From the NCBI RefSeq assembly GCF_013409065.1, contig NZ_JACBZP010000001.1, positions 3,048,518 through 3,112,517 on the forward strand: a DNA stretch of 64,000 nucleotides, in the 5' to 3' direction. Made by a program: the position numbers and the translations under genes. Source of the stretch: Spelaeicoccus albus (GTDB taxonomy: Bacteria > Actinomycetota > Actinomycetes > Actinomycetales > Brevibacteriaceae). This document shows, piece after piece, positions 23,581 to 32,249 of this stretch (positions within the stretch are counted from its first letter, which is position 1; each line of letters begins with the position of its first letter). The notes under the pieces were generated by a model. The model made no database searches. It worked only from the letters and a program-made list of their open reading frames with translations, and was not told the DNA's origin.

Positions 23581-26091
23581 CTAAAGCTCACCGACGGCCG
23601 TCACTCGGATAACGGCGTACCCTGCCTCGTCGGACGCCGGCAGATCGACGTCCGCGCTGATGCCCCAGTCATGGTCGCCGTCCGGATCGTCGAAGATCTG
23701 GCGGAGCCGCCACACTTCTGCTTCCTTGTCGATAAGGAGCATTGCCGGGCTGCGTGCATCGGCCCCGGTACCGATCCAATCGAATTTGTCGTAGTAGCCG
23801 TCCAAGGCAGTACGCCACCGGTGCATGTTCCAGCCGGCCCCGGCGTCCATCTCCCCCAGCGCTGCATCGTCATCGCGGGCCGCCAGGTCGACGCGGCGGA
23901 ACAAGGCATTGCGCACCAGCACCATGAAAGCGCGGGTATTTGCCGTGACGCCGGTTTCCGCAGTCGGAGCACGGACCTCCTCGTCGACGGCCTCCGCATC
24001 GCCGCGCTCCCCCATTGCGGCCCACTCATCGAACAGGCTCGAATCGATTTGCCGAACCAGTTCTCCCAGCCATTCGATGATGTCGAGCGTTGCCGAGTCC
24101 TTCTTCTCGTCCGGCACCGTCTGCCGCAGGGCTCGGTAGGCGTCGGCCAGATACCGAAGCAGCGCCCCCTCGGTGCGCGTCAACCGGTAGTAGGCCACGT
24201 ACTCGGTGAACGTCATGGCGCGTTCGTACAGATCGCGCACCACCGATTTGGGTTCGATTTCGAAGTCCGTGATCCACGGCTGGCCGGCGCGATAGTACTC
24301 ATAGCTCTCGGCAAGCAATTCGCCCAGCGGCTTCGGATACGTCACCTCGTCGAGCCGCTCCATCCGTTCCTCGTACTCGATGCCGGCCGCCTTCATTTCC
24401 GCCACTGCCTCGCCCTTGGCGAGCTTCAGCTGTCCGGACAGCACGGCCCGCGGGTTATCGAGCGTCGCCTCGATCACCGACACGACATCCAGTGCGTATC
24501 CGGGATCCTCGGGGTCCAGCAGTTCGAGCGCCGCCACGGCGAACGGCGACAACGGCTGGTTGAGCGCGAAGTTCGGTTGCAGCTCGGCCGTCAGCTCGAG
24601 GCGGACGCCGCGCGTGGTCTCCACCCTGTCCACGATGCCGGCCGCACGGAGACTCCGGTAGATCCGTAGGCCCGCCTTCATCAACTCGAGCTGCCGGCGC
24701 CGAGATTCGTGATTGTCCTCCAAAAGATGCCTGGCCGCCGACAGCACATCGCCGCCGCGGGCCAACAGATTGATGACCATGGAATGGTTGATGGTCATGT
24801 GCCCGGTCAACGGTTCCGGTACGCCGTCCCGCAGCCGTTCGAAGCTCCCCAGCCCCCAAGAGACAAACCCCTCGGGCGCCTTCTTCCGCGTGATCTTGCG
24901 ACGCTTTTTCGCGTCGTCCCCGGCCTTTTCCAGCTGTTTACGGTTCTCGATGACATGCTCGGGGGCTTGCACCACGACCGTGCCGGCATCGTCGTACCCG
25001 GCACGGCCCGCGCGGCCGGCGATCTGCTGGAACTCGCGCACGCTGAGCTGACGGGTGCGGACGCCGTCGAATTTGGTCAGCCCCGTGAACAGGACCGTGC
25101 GTATGGGCACGTTGATACCGACGCCGAGCGTGTCGGTTCCGCAAATGACCTTCAGAAGGCCTTGTTGCGCAAGCTGTTCGACCAGTCGGCGGTATTTCGG
25201 CAGCATGCCGGCGTGGTGGACGCCGACGCCCAGCCGCAACAGCCGCGAGAGCGTCTTGCCGAAGCTTGTGGTGAAGCGGAACGCGCCGATCGCTTCCGCG
25301 ATGTTGTCCCGATCGGCACGATCGGCGACGCCGGCCGCCGACAGGGCCTGGGCACGTTCGAGTGCGGCAGCCTGCGCGAAGTGCACGATGTAGACCGGCG
25401 CCCCTCCGGAGCCAAGCAGTTCGTCCACCTGGTCGAGCGGCGGAAGTTCCGAGTAATAGTAGTACAACGGTACCGGCCGTTCGGTCGATGTGACCTCGGC
25501 CGTATGCCTGCCTGTTCGGCGCGTGAGATCGGCGGCCAGTTCGGTGACGTCGCCCAGCGTCGCCGACATGAGAACGAACTGCACGTGCGGCAATTCGATC
25601 AGCGGCACCTGCCATGCCCACCCGCGCTGCGGATCGCCGTAAAAATGGAACTCGTCCATGACGACTTGCCCCATATCCGCTTCGCTACCGTGCCGCAACG
25701 CCAAATTGGCAACGATCTCCGCCGTGGCGCACACTATCGGGGCCCCGGAGTTCACGGCGACGTCACCGGTCATCATGCCCACGTTTTCGGCGCCGAACAC
25801 GTCCACCAGGGCGAAGAATTTCTCCGAGACCAATGCCTTGAGCGGTGCCGTGTAGTACGTGCGCAGGCCGCGGCGCAGTGCCGCATAATGCGCTCCCAGC
25901 GCTATCAGGCTCTTCCCGGACCCGGTCGGAGTCGATACGATCACGTTCGAACCGGACACCGCCTCGAGAACTGCCTCTTCCTGCGCCGGATAGAGTTCCA
26001 GGCCGCGCCCGGAGCACCATTCTTCGAATCCGAAGAAGATCTCGTCGTCGCTGGTATCGGTGTGGCCGGGCTCCGGCATCGGTAGGGTCAT
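23581..26091 (-). CDS. Ski2-like DEAD/DEAH-box helicase with DUF3516
   Basis: An 836-residue superfamily 2 helicase of the actinobacterial DUF3516 type. Motifs in order are Walker A TPTGSGKS (about 54-61), MDEFH (DEVH/DEAD equivalent, about 145), LMSAT (motif III, about 173), GTDTLGVGIN and QIAGRAGRAGY (motif VI, about 360). The C-terminal half, from about 420, is the DUF3516 region. Substrate and role are unknown; RNA turnover or repair are the usual guesses. The ATG at 26091 has a GGATGG-like ribosome binding site. The gene is divergent from yciI and convergent with the siderophore gene across the repeat cluster. A 123-bp intergenic region separates it from yciI. Confidence 0.93.
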   Translation of the reverse strand: MTLPMPEPGHTDTSDDEIFFGFEEWCSGRGLELYPAQEEAVLEAVSGSNVIVSTPTGSGKSLIALGAHYAALRRGLRTYYTAPLKALVSEKFFALVDVFGAENVGMMTGDVAVNSGAPIVCATAEIVANLALRHGSEADMGQVVMDEFHFYGDPQRGWAWQVPLIELPHVQFVLMSATLGDVTELAADLTRRTGRHTAEVTSTERPVPLYYYYSELPPLDQVDELLGSGGAPVYIVHFAQAAALERAQALSAAGVADRADRDNIAEAIGAFRFTTSFGKTLSRLLRLGVGVHHAGMLPKYRRLVEQLAQQGLLKVICGTDTLGVGINVPIRTVLFTGLTKFDGVRTRQLSVREFQQIAGRAGRAGYDDAGTVVVQAPEHVIENRKQLEKAGDDAKKRRKITRKKAPEGFVSWGLGSFERLRDGVPEPLTGHMTINHSMVINLLARGGDVLSAARHLLEDNHESRRRQLELMKAGLRIYRSLRAAGIVDRVETTRGVRLELTAELQPNFALNQPLSPFAVAALELLDPEDPGYALDVVSVIEATLDNPRAVLSGQLKLAKGEAVAEMKAAGIEYEERMERLDEVTYPKPLGELLAESYEYYRAGQPWITDFEIEPKSVVRDLYERAMTFTEYVAYYRLTRTEGALLRYLADAYRALRQTVPDEKKDSATLDIIEWLGELVRQIDSSLFDEWAAMGERGDAEAVDEEVRAPTAETGVTANTRAFMVLVRNALFRRVDLAARDDDAALGEMDAGAGWNMHRWRTALDGYYDKFDWIGTGADARSPAMLLIDKEAEVWRLRQIFDDPDGDHDWGISADVDLPASDEAGYAVIRVTAVGEL

Positions 26092-26220
26092 CGGATTCCA
26101 TCCTGCCGCGGGCCGGGCGCCGACACAAACGTACCCCTGCCGGAACTCGGTGCGGCGGAGTTCTAGGGTAGAGGCAAAGCGCGGCGCGGCCGTGCTCCGC
26201 GACTCGCACAGGAGATGAAG

Positions 26221-26508
26221 ATGTCAGTGTTCCTCGTGTTGTACACGTACGGCGCCGATGATGCGACTCGGATGGAGGTGCGCCCCAAGCACCGTGCCTG
26301 GCTGTCGACGCAGCAGGAAACCGGCGCGCTTCTCGCAGCCGGCGCCTACTCGGACGATAAACCGGCCGGCGCGGGGCTCGTGATCGAGGCCGAGTCCGAG
26401 GACGCCGTGCGCGAACTGCTCACGCACGACCCGTACCGTGCGGCCGGCGTCATTGACAACACCGAGATCCGGCAATGGGGCTTGGTCCTCGGAACCTGGA
26501 CGGAGTAA
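26221..26508 (+). CDS. YciI-family protein
   Basis: A small (95-residue) YciI/YCII-domain protein with a dimeric alpha-beta ferredoxin-like fold. The conserved RPKHRAWLSTQQETG with its histidine, the GAYSD turn, and HDPY in the C-terminal half are present. The ATG at 26221 is preferred over the one at 26215 because GGAG then lies at proper spacing. Biochemical role unknown; relatives include muconolactone-isomerase-like proteins. Its stop is 5 bases before the start of the GH15 gene, so the two are likely co-transcribed. Confidence 0.85.
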   Translation: MSVFLVLYTYGADDATRMEVRPKHRAWLSTQQETGALLAAGAYSDDKPAGAGLVIEAESEDAVRELLTHDPYRAAGVIDNTEIRQWGLVLGTWTE

Positions 26509-26513
26509 CGGTC

Positions 26514-28307
26514 ATGCCCTTGCCCATTAGCGACTATGCGCTGCTCAGCGATTCGCAGACCGGCACGCTCGTCGGAAACGACGGCAGCATCGACTGGCTT
26601 TGCCTCCCCCGGTATGACTCCGCGTCCATCTTTTCCGCGCTCCTCGGCTCGGAGGACCACGGCCGGTGGCTGCTCGCTCCCACTCACGCGAAGGCGACAA
26701 GCCGGCGTCATTACATGGGCGACAGCATGGTGCTCAGCACGATTTGGACGACGCCGGACGGTGAAATCGAGGTCATCGAGACAATGCCGATCGCCGATAA
26801 GCGGGCGGACATCGTCCGACAGGTTCGCGGCTTGTCCGGCAGCGTGGAAGTTCGCCAGGAGATCCGGTTCCGTTTCGACTATGCCCGCGTCGTACCGTGG
26901 GTGCGCCGCCAGCACGGTAAGCACGGGGAAGCACTCTCGGCGGTCGCCGGTCCGGATGCCGTAGTCCTGCGCGGACCGCACCTGCCGCGCGCGAAGGATC
27001 ATATGCACGAGTCGACGTTCACCGTCGAAGCGGGACAAATTCTCGATTTTTCGCTCACCTGGTATGCCTCGCATTTGCCCACGCCGCCGCCGGTCGACAT
27101 CAGCGACCGCATCGAACACACCCGCATGCATTGGGAGGATTGGGCCGCCAACTGTCAGGTCGACGGCCCATATCGCGGGTACGTCATGCGTTCGCTGTTG
27201 ACGCTGCGGGCGCTGACGCATTCGGAGACCGGCGGCATCGTCGCTGCCGCCACGACGTCGTTGCCGGAAAGCATGGGCGGCGAGCGGAACTGGGACTATC
27301 GTTACTGCTGGCTTCGCGATGCCTCGCTGACGCTGCAGGCACTTCTGACCTACGGCAAATTGGAAGGCGCCGATCATTGGCGTCGGTGGCTGCTGCGGGC
27401 TATTGCCGGTGACCCGGAGGACCTGCAAATCATGTACGGCTTGTCCGGTGAACGGCGGTTGACCGAGACCGAGCTCGACAATTTGCCGGGCTATCTGGAT
27501 TCGGCGCCGGTCCGCGTCGGCAACGGCGCCGTCGGGCAATATCAGGCGGATGTGCTCGGCGAAGTGCTCGTCGCACTCGACATCGCCCGTGAAGCAGGCC
27601 TCAAGGACGACCAGTCGACCTGGCCGTTGCAGCGCACTCTACTGACCTTCCTGGAACAACGGTGGACGGAGCCGGACAACGGGATCTGGGAAGTGCGCGG
27701 CCCAAAGCAGCACTTCACCCATTCACGGGCGATGGTCTGGGCCGCATTCGACCGTGGCGTGAAAGCCGCCGAGAATCATCAACTCGAAGCGCCGGTCGAC
27801 AGGTGGCGGAAGATCCGCGACGACGTACGCGCCGAAATCGAAAACAACGGCTTCAACAAGGAAATGAACAGCTTCACGCAGTACTACGGCAGCACCACCG
27901 TCGATGCTGCGCTGCTCGTGCTTCCGCAAGTCGGTTTCGTCGATTACGACGACGAACGGATGCTCGGCACCGTCGAACGCATCGAGTCGGAGTTACTGCA
28001 CCGCGGGTTCTTGCTGCGTTACAACACGACCCACGGGGTGGACGGCCTGTCCGGCGACGAGAACCCGTTCCTTGCGTGTTCGTTCTGGTTGGTGGCGCAG
28101 TACGCGCACACCGGCAGGATGGACGATGCCCGCGAACTCATGGACCGGCTTGTCGGTCTCACGAACGATGTGGGCCTGCTCAGCGAAGAGTACGACCCGG
28201 ATCGGGATCTGTTGATGGGCAACTTTCCACAGGCATTCAGCCACCTAGCCCTGGTTCGCGCCGCGACGGCCATCAATACGCATCTTGATGAGGCTGGCAA
28301 GGGTTGA
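26514..28307 (+). CDS. Glycoside hydrolase family 15 protein (trehalase/glucoamylase-like)
   Basis: A 597-residue GH15 enzyme with no signal peptide. N-terminal SDSQTGTLVGNDGSIDWLCLPRYDS and the central GERNWDYRYCWLRDASLTL are diagnostic of the bacterial GH15 group that includes actinobacterial trehalases (the M. tuberculosis Rv2402 group). General acid and base glutamates lie in the (alpha/alpha)6 barrel; I place one near EVRGPKQHFTHSRAM. The ATG at 26514 is 5 bp after yciI, with GGAG inside the yciI end. The last 63 bp overlap the convergent terC gene. Trehalose is the likeliest substrate, with glucoamylase-like action on small alpha-glucans the alternative. Confidence 0.9.
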   Translation: MPLPISDYALLSDSQTGTLVGNDGSIDWLCLPRYDSASIFSALLGSEDHGRWLLAPTHAKATSRRHYMGDSMVLSTIWTTPDGEIEVIETMPIADKRADIVRQVRGLSGSVEVRQEIRFRFDYARVVPWVRRQHGKHGEALSAVAGPDAVVLRGPHLPRAKDHMHESTFTVEAGQILDFSLTWYASHLPTPPPVDISDRIEHTRMHWEDWAANCQVDGPYRGYVMRSLLTLRALTHSETGGIVAAATTSLPESMGGERNWDYRYCWLRDASLTLQALLTYGKLEGADHWRRWLLRAIAGDPEDLQIMYGLSGERRLTETELDNLPGYLDSAPVRVGNGAVGQYQADVLGEVLVALDIAREAGLKDDQSTWPLQRTLLTFLEQRWTEPDNGIWEVRGPKQHFTHSRAMVWAAFDRGVKAAENHQLEAPVDRWRKIRDDVRAEIENNGFNKEMNSFTQYYGSTTVDAALLVLPQVGFVDYDDERMLGTVERIESELLHRGFLLRYNTTHGVDGLSGDENPFLACSFWLVAQYAHTGRMDDARELMDRLVGLTNDVGLLSEEYDPDRDLLMGNFPQAFSHLALVRAATAINTHLDEAGKG

Positions 28308-29240
28308 CACCGCCATTGCCGCGATAATCACGATCAGCGACATGCCGGTCGTGATCTCGGGCGCCCATTCGATACCGTGACCGCCGTTGATGAACGGAAG
28401 TTCGTTGTCGTGCATGGCGTGGAACACCAGTTTGACGCCGATGAACGCCAGGATGACGGCGATGCCGTATTTCAGATAGGCGAGTCGGTCCAAGAGGCCG
28501 CCCAGCATGAAGTACAGCTGCCGCAAACCCATCAGCGCAAAGATGTTCGCCGTGAACACGATGAACGGGCTTTGCGTGATGCCGAAGATCGCCGGAATCG
28601 AGTCGAGGGCGAAAAGCACGTCGGTCGATCCGATCGCCAGGAACACTATCAGCATGGGGGTGAAGTACTTGCGGCCGTCGATCGTGGTGCGGATTTTCGA
28701 CCCGTCGAACGACGGTGAGATCCGGATGCGCTTGCGCAGCAGCCGGATCAACAAATTGTCTTCCGAGTCCCCGTCGTCATCACCCTCGAGCGCTTGCTTG
28801 ACCGCCGTGTAGAGCAGGAAGGCGCCGAACAGGTAAAAGATCCAGCTGAAGCTGGCAATCAGTCCGGCACCGGCCAAAATGAACACGCCGCGCAGGATGA
28901 GCGCAATGACGATGCCCACCATGAGCACTTCTTGCTGGTAGGTTCGCGGCACCGCAAACCTACCCATGACGATGACGAATACGAAGAGATTGTCGATGCT
29001 CAGCGAATATTCGGTGAGCCAGCCCGCCACGAATTCGCTGCCCTGATTCGGGTCGCCCATGACGAACATGAGCAGCGCGAAGATCAACGCCAGGGCCACA
29101 TAGAACCCGACCCAAAGGCTGGATTCCCGCATGCTGGGGATATGTGGTCGTTTGACGACCAGCAGCAAGTCGCCGGCGAGAATCAACAGCAGCACGACGA
29201 GCGAGCCGATTTCGAACCACAGGGGCAGTGCGGTGTGCAT
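28245..29240 (-). CDS. TerC-family membrane protein (probable manganese exporter)
   Basis: A 331-residue polytopic protein of the TerC/Alx family with about nine hydrophobic helices. The family motif region LSIDNLFVFVIVMGRF (about 80-95) and STDVLFALDSIPAIFG (about 205-220), with their acidic residues inside helices, are characteristic; in Alx and TerC relatives these mediate Mn2+ export. The ATG at 29240 follows AAAGG. The 5' leader contains a yybP-ykoY riboswitch, which agrees with manganese regulation. The gene ends by overlapping the GH15 gene tail-to-tail for 63 bp. An upstream extension of the open frame crosses the riboswitch and is not coding. Confidence 0.93.
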   Translation of the reverse strand: MHTALPLWFEIGSLVVLLLILAGDLLLVVKRPHIPSMRESSLWVGFYVALALIFALLMFVMGDPNQGSEFVAGWLTEYSLSIDNLFVFVIVMGRFAVPRTYQQEVLMVGIVIALILRGVFILAGAGLIASFSWIFYLFGAFLLYTAVKQALEGDDDGDSEDNLLIRLLRKRIRISPSFDGSKIRTTIDGRKYFTPMLIVFLAIGSTDVLFALDSIPAIFGITQSPFIVFTANIFALMGLRQLYFMLGGLLDRLAYLKYGIAVILAFIGVKLVFHAMHDNELPFINGGHGIEWAPEITTGMSLIVIIAAMAVSTLASLIKMRIDGRRGANQG

Positions 29241-29299
29241 AGGTGCCTTTCGGTGAACGTCCGCGCCGCCCGCACCGGATGGGATCCGCTCGGGCCGCG

Positions 29300-29425
29300 C
29301 CCTTCCCGAAAGTCTCTCCCGCACGAATTACGTGCCGCCGCGTCCGGACCCGCCTCTCGACATGTCGAAGGAGCCGATCGTGATGACGAACGCGACGAAG
29401 TTGGGATACTCCCCTTCGCCGAGGC
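29300..29425 (-). ncRNA. yybP-ykoY manganese riboswitch in the terC leader
   Basis: On the minus strand the leader carries the two conserved ends of this class: CGAAGGGGAGTATCCC (about 29420-29404) and GGGAGAGACTTTCGGG (about 29320-29305). A GTCATCACG stretch and GC-rich helices lie between them. The riboswitch senses Mn2+ and commonly precedes terC/alx genes, which it switches on. Borders are approximate; about 60 nt separate it from the terC ATG. The rest of 29241-29460 shows nothing else I can name. Confidence 0.8.
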
Positions 29426-29460
29426 CAGCCTACCGTACCGGCATGCCCCGTGACTAAATG

Positions 29461-31644
29461 TCAGGCGTGCCCGGCGGCCTTCATCTGCCGCAGCTCCTTT
29501 TTCAGATCTCCCAGTTCATCGCGCAAGCGAGCAGCCAGTTCGAACTGCAATTCCTCGGCGGCAGCATGCATCTGGTCGGTCAATTGTTGGATGAGGTCCG
29601 CGAGATCGGCGGCCGGAACCGCAGCGAGCTTCTTCGATCCCGCATCGACGCCGGGCACCGGGACTTTGCCGCCCCCTCCGCCGGACAGCAGCTCGGCCGT
29701 GTCCTCGTCCTCCCTGTTCAGCACGTCGGTGATGTCGGCGATGCGTTTGCGAAGAGGCTGCGGGTCGACGCCGCGTTCGGTGTTGTACGCGATCTGCTTG
29801 GCACGCCGTCGGTCGGTCTCGTCAAGGGCGTGCTGCATGGACGGGGTGACGGTGTCGGCATACATGTGCACTTCGCCGGAGACGTTGCGGGCGGCGCGGC
29901 CGATGGTTTGAATGAGCGAGGTGCCCGAACGCAGGAAGCCTTCCTTGTCGGCGTCCAAGATCGACACCAGTGACACCTCCGGCAGGTCGAGCCCCTCGCG
30001 GAGGAGGTTGATGCCCACCAGCACGTCGTATTCGCCCATCCGCAACTCGCGAAGCAGCTCGACGCGGCGGAGCGTGTCGACGTCCGAATGCAGGTACCGC
30101 ACGCGTACGCCCCGTTCGAGCAAATAGTCGGTGAGGTCTTCGGCCATCTTCTTGGTCAGCGTGGTCACCAGGACCCGTTCGTCCTTCTCGACGCGTTCGT
30201 TGATCTCCGCCATCAGATCGTCGATTTGCCCCTTGGTCTGCTTGATCACGACCTTCGGGTCGACAAGGCCGGTAGGGCGAATGATCTGTTCGACCACGCC
30301 GTTGGCCCGGCCGAGTTCGTACTTGCCCGGCGTCGCGGACAAATACACGCGTTGACCGATCCGGTCGGTGAACTCGTCCCACCGCAACGGCCGGTTGTCC
30401 ATGGCGCTGGGCAGTCGGAACCCGTGGTCGACGAGCGTGCGCTTGCGGGACATGTCGCCTTCGTACATGGCGCCGATTTGCGGCACAGTATTGTGCGACT
30501 CGTCGATGACCAGCAGGAAGTCCTCGGGGAAATAGTCCAAGAGACAGTTCGGCGCCGAACCGGCCGACCGGCCGTCGATATGCCGGGAGTAGTTCTCGAT
30601 ACCTGAGGTGAAGCCGACGGACTGCATCATCTCGATGTCGTAGGTCGTGCGCATCCGTAGCCGCTGCGCCTCGAGCAGCTTGTTCTGACTCTCCAGCTCG
30701 GCCAAGCGTTCGGCCAGCTCCTCCTCGATGCCGGCAATTGCCTTGTCCATCCGTTCCGGTCCGGCCACGTAATGCGAAGCCGGGAACACGTGCATGGTGT
30801 GCTCTTCCCGCACCACTTCGCCGGTCAGCGGATGCAGCGTGTACAGCTTGTCGATCTCATCGCCGAAGAACTCGATGCGCACCGCGAGCTCCTCGTATTG
30901 CGGGATGATCTCGACGGTGTCGCCGCGCACCCGGAACGTGCCGCGCGTGAAGGCCATGTCGTTGCGGGAGTATTGCATGCCGACGAAGCGGCGCAGCAGC
31001 TCCTCCCGGGAGATCTCCTGCCCCACCTCCAATGTGACCATCCGGTCGACGTACTCTTCGGGCGTGCCCAAACCGTAAATGCAGGACACGGTGGACACCA
31101 CCACGACGTCGCGCCTGGTCAGCAGCGAATTGGTGGTCGAGTGCCGGAGACGTTCGACCTCGTCGTTGATGGACGAGTCCTTCTCGATGAACGTGTCGGT
31201 CTGCGGCACGTAGGCTTCGGGTTGGTAGTAGTCGTAGTACGACACGAAATACTCGACCGCGTTATTGGGCAACAGTTCGCGGAACTCGTTGGCCAACTGC
31301 GCGGCGAGTGTCTTGTTCGGCGCCATCACCAGCGTCGGTCGCTGGACTTGCTCGATCAGCCATGCCGTGGTCGCCGATTTTCCGGTCCCGGTCGCGCCGA
31401 GCAGCACGATGTCCTGCTCGCCGTCGGCCAGCCGGCTCGAGAGTTCCGCGATCGCCGTCGGCTGATCGCCGGACGGCGTGTACTCGCTGACCACTTCGAA
31501 CGGCGCCACGGTGCGGGTGACGGGCGGCCGATGGCCGATCTTCGGCAGCACCGCCGGGAGCTCGGACGCCGTCTGCCGGGCACGTTCGGTGCGGACCTCC
31601 TCCGACCGGTCGAGCTCGGGAGACTCCGTGTAACTTGTCGACAT
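29461..31644 (-). CDS. uvrB: Excinuclease ABC subunit B (UvrB)
   Basis: The 727-residue helicase-like subunit of nucleotide excision repair, which receives DNA from UvrA and recruits UvrC. Motifs are [10 protein letters not shown] (Walker A), the beta-hairpin region with [21 protein letters not shown], and the motif region [17 protein letters not shown]. The C-terminal UVR coiled-coil ([13 protein letters not shown]) binds UvrC. I chose the ATG at 31644: it lies 7 nt after TAGCGT (31652-31657) and gives a 45-residue extension before the usual [12 protein letters not shown] start. The upstream GTG/TTG starts give no ribosome binding site. It is divergent from osmC. Confidence 0.96.
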   Translation of the reverse strand: MSTSYTESPELDRSEEVRTERARQTASELPAVLPKIGHRPPVTRTVAPFEVVSEYTPSGDQPTAIAELSSRLADGEQDIVLLGATGTGKSATTAWLIEQVQRPTLVMAPNKTLAAQLANEFRELLPNNAVEYFVSYYDYYQPEAYVPQTDTFIEKDSSINDEVERLRHSTTNSLLTRRDVVVVSTVSCIYGLGTPEEYVDRMVTLEVGQEISREELLRRFVGMQYSRNDMAFTRGTFRVRGDTVEIIPQYEELAVRIEFFGDEIDKLYTLHPLTGEVVREEHTMHVFPASHYVAGPERMDKAIAGIEEELAERLAELESQNKLLEAQRLRMRTTYDIEMMQSVGFTSGIENYSRHIDGRSAGSAPNCLLDYFPEDFLLVIDESHNTVPQIGAMYEGDMSRKRTLVDHGFRLPSAMDNRPLRWDEFTDRIGQRVYLSATPGKYELGRANGVVEQIIRPTGLVDPKVVIKQTKGQIDDLMAEINERVEKDERVLVTTLTKKMAEDLTDYLLERGVRVRYLHSDVDTLRRVELLRELRMGEYDVLVGINLLREGLDLPEVSLVSILDADKEGFLRSGTSLIQTIGRAARNVSGEVHMYADTVTPSMQHALDETDRRRAKQIAYNTERGVDPQPLRKRIADITDVLNREDEDTAELLSGGGGGKVPVPGVDAGSKKLAAVPAADLADLIQQLTDQMHAAAEELQFELAARLRDELGDLKKELRQMKAAGHA

Positions 31645-31736
31645 GGCATCTACGCTACGCGCGGCCACCGACAATCCTCTACTTCCTTGCCCCCGGAGGG
31701 CCGAACGACCGTTTACCGTAAGACAATGGAGAGAGT

Positions 31737-31753
31737 GCGCGGATAGTCCGCGC
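31737..31753. promoter_or_regulatory. Inverted repeat upstream of osmC, candidate operator
   Basis: GCGCGGA-TAG-TCCGCGC is a perfect 7-bp inverted repeat 25 bp upstream of the osmC ATG, just before the GGAAAGG ribosome binding site. Position fits a repressor site (for example a MarR/OhrR-type peroxide regulator) or an RNA hairpin; no regulator gene is adjacent. Confidence 0.3.
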
Positions 31754-31778
31754 TCGGTACTACGGAAAGGACGTCGTC

Positions 31779-32216
31779 ATGCCAACACCCGTTGTGAGCA
31801 AAGCACATTCCGTCTGGAGCGGCAGCCTGACCGGGGGGTCGGGAACCGTCAGCCTGGACAGCTCGAACGCTGCCACGTTCAATGTGAACTGGAAGGCCCG
31901 GTCGGAAGGCGAAGGGGGCACCACGACCCCGGAAGAGCTGATCGCGGCGGCGCACGCCTCCTGCTTCAGCATGGCGCTTTCCAATGAGCTGGCCGAGAAC
32001 GGTACGCCGGCGCAGGAGCTGAACGCGTCGGCATCCGTGTCGTTCTCCTTGGACGGCGGTCCGCATATCTCCGGGATCGCACTCGACCTGACGGCCTCGG
32101 TCGACGGCTTGGACGACGCCAAGTTCCAGGAGCTCGCCAAGGGCGCCAAGGAGAACTGCCCCGTGTCGCAAGCTCTGAAGTCCGTCGACATCACCTTGAA
32201 CGCGACACTGAGTTAA
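31779..32216 (+). CDS. osmC: OsmC-family peroxiredoxin
   Basis: A 145-residue OsmC/Ohr-type thiol peroxidase that removes organic hydroperoxides in the cytoplasm. The two active-site cysteines are seen in AAAHASCFSMALS (C62) and ENCPVSQAL (C127), and the start HSVWSGSLTGGSGTVSLDS is typical of the OsmC branch. GGAAAGGACG precedes the ATG. It is a single gene, divergent from uvrB and convergent with coaE. Confidence 0.95.
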   Translation: MPTPVVSKAHSVWSGSLTGGSGTVSLDSSNAATFNVNWKARSEGEGGTTTPEELIAAAHASCFSMALSNELAENGTPAQELNASASVSFSLDGGPHISGIALDLTASVDGLDDAKFQELAKGAKENCPVSQALKSVDITLNATLS

Positions 32217-32249
32217 CCGCCTCGACGCCGGCCCGGCCGGCGCGTCGGT

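Noticed and set aside
24864-26091. CRISPR-associated or defence helicase
   Set aside because: The Ski2-like helicase carries the DUF3516 region of actinobacterial housekeeping helicases and has no defence genes around it.
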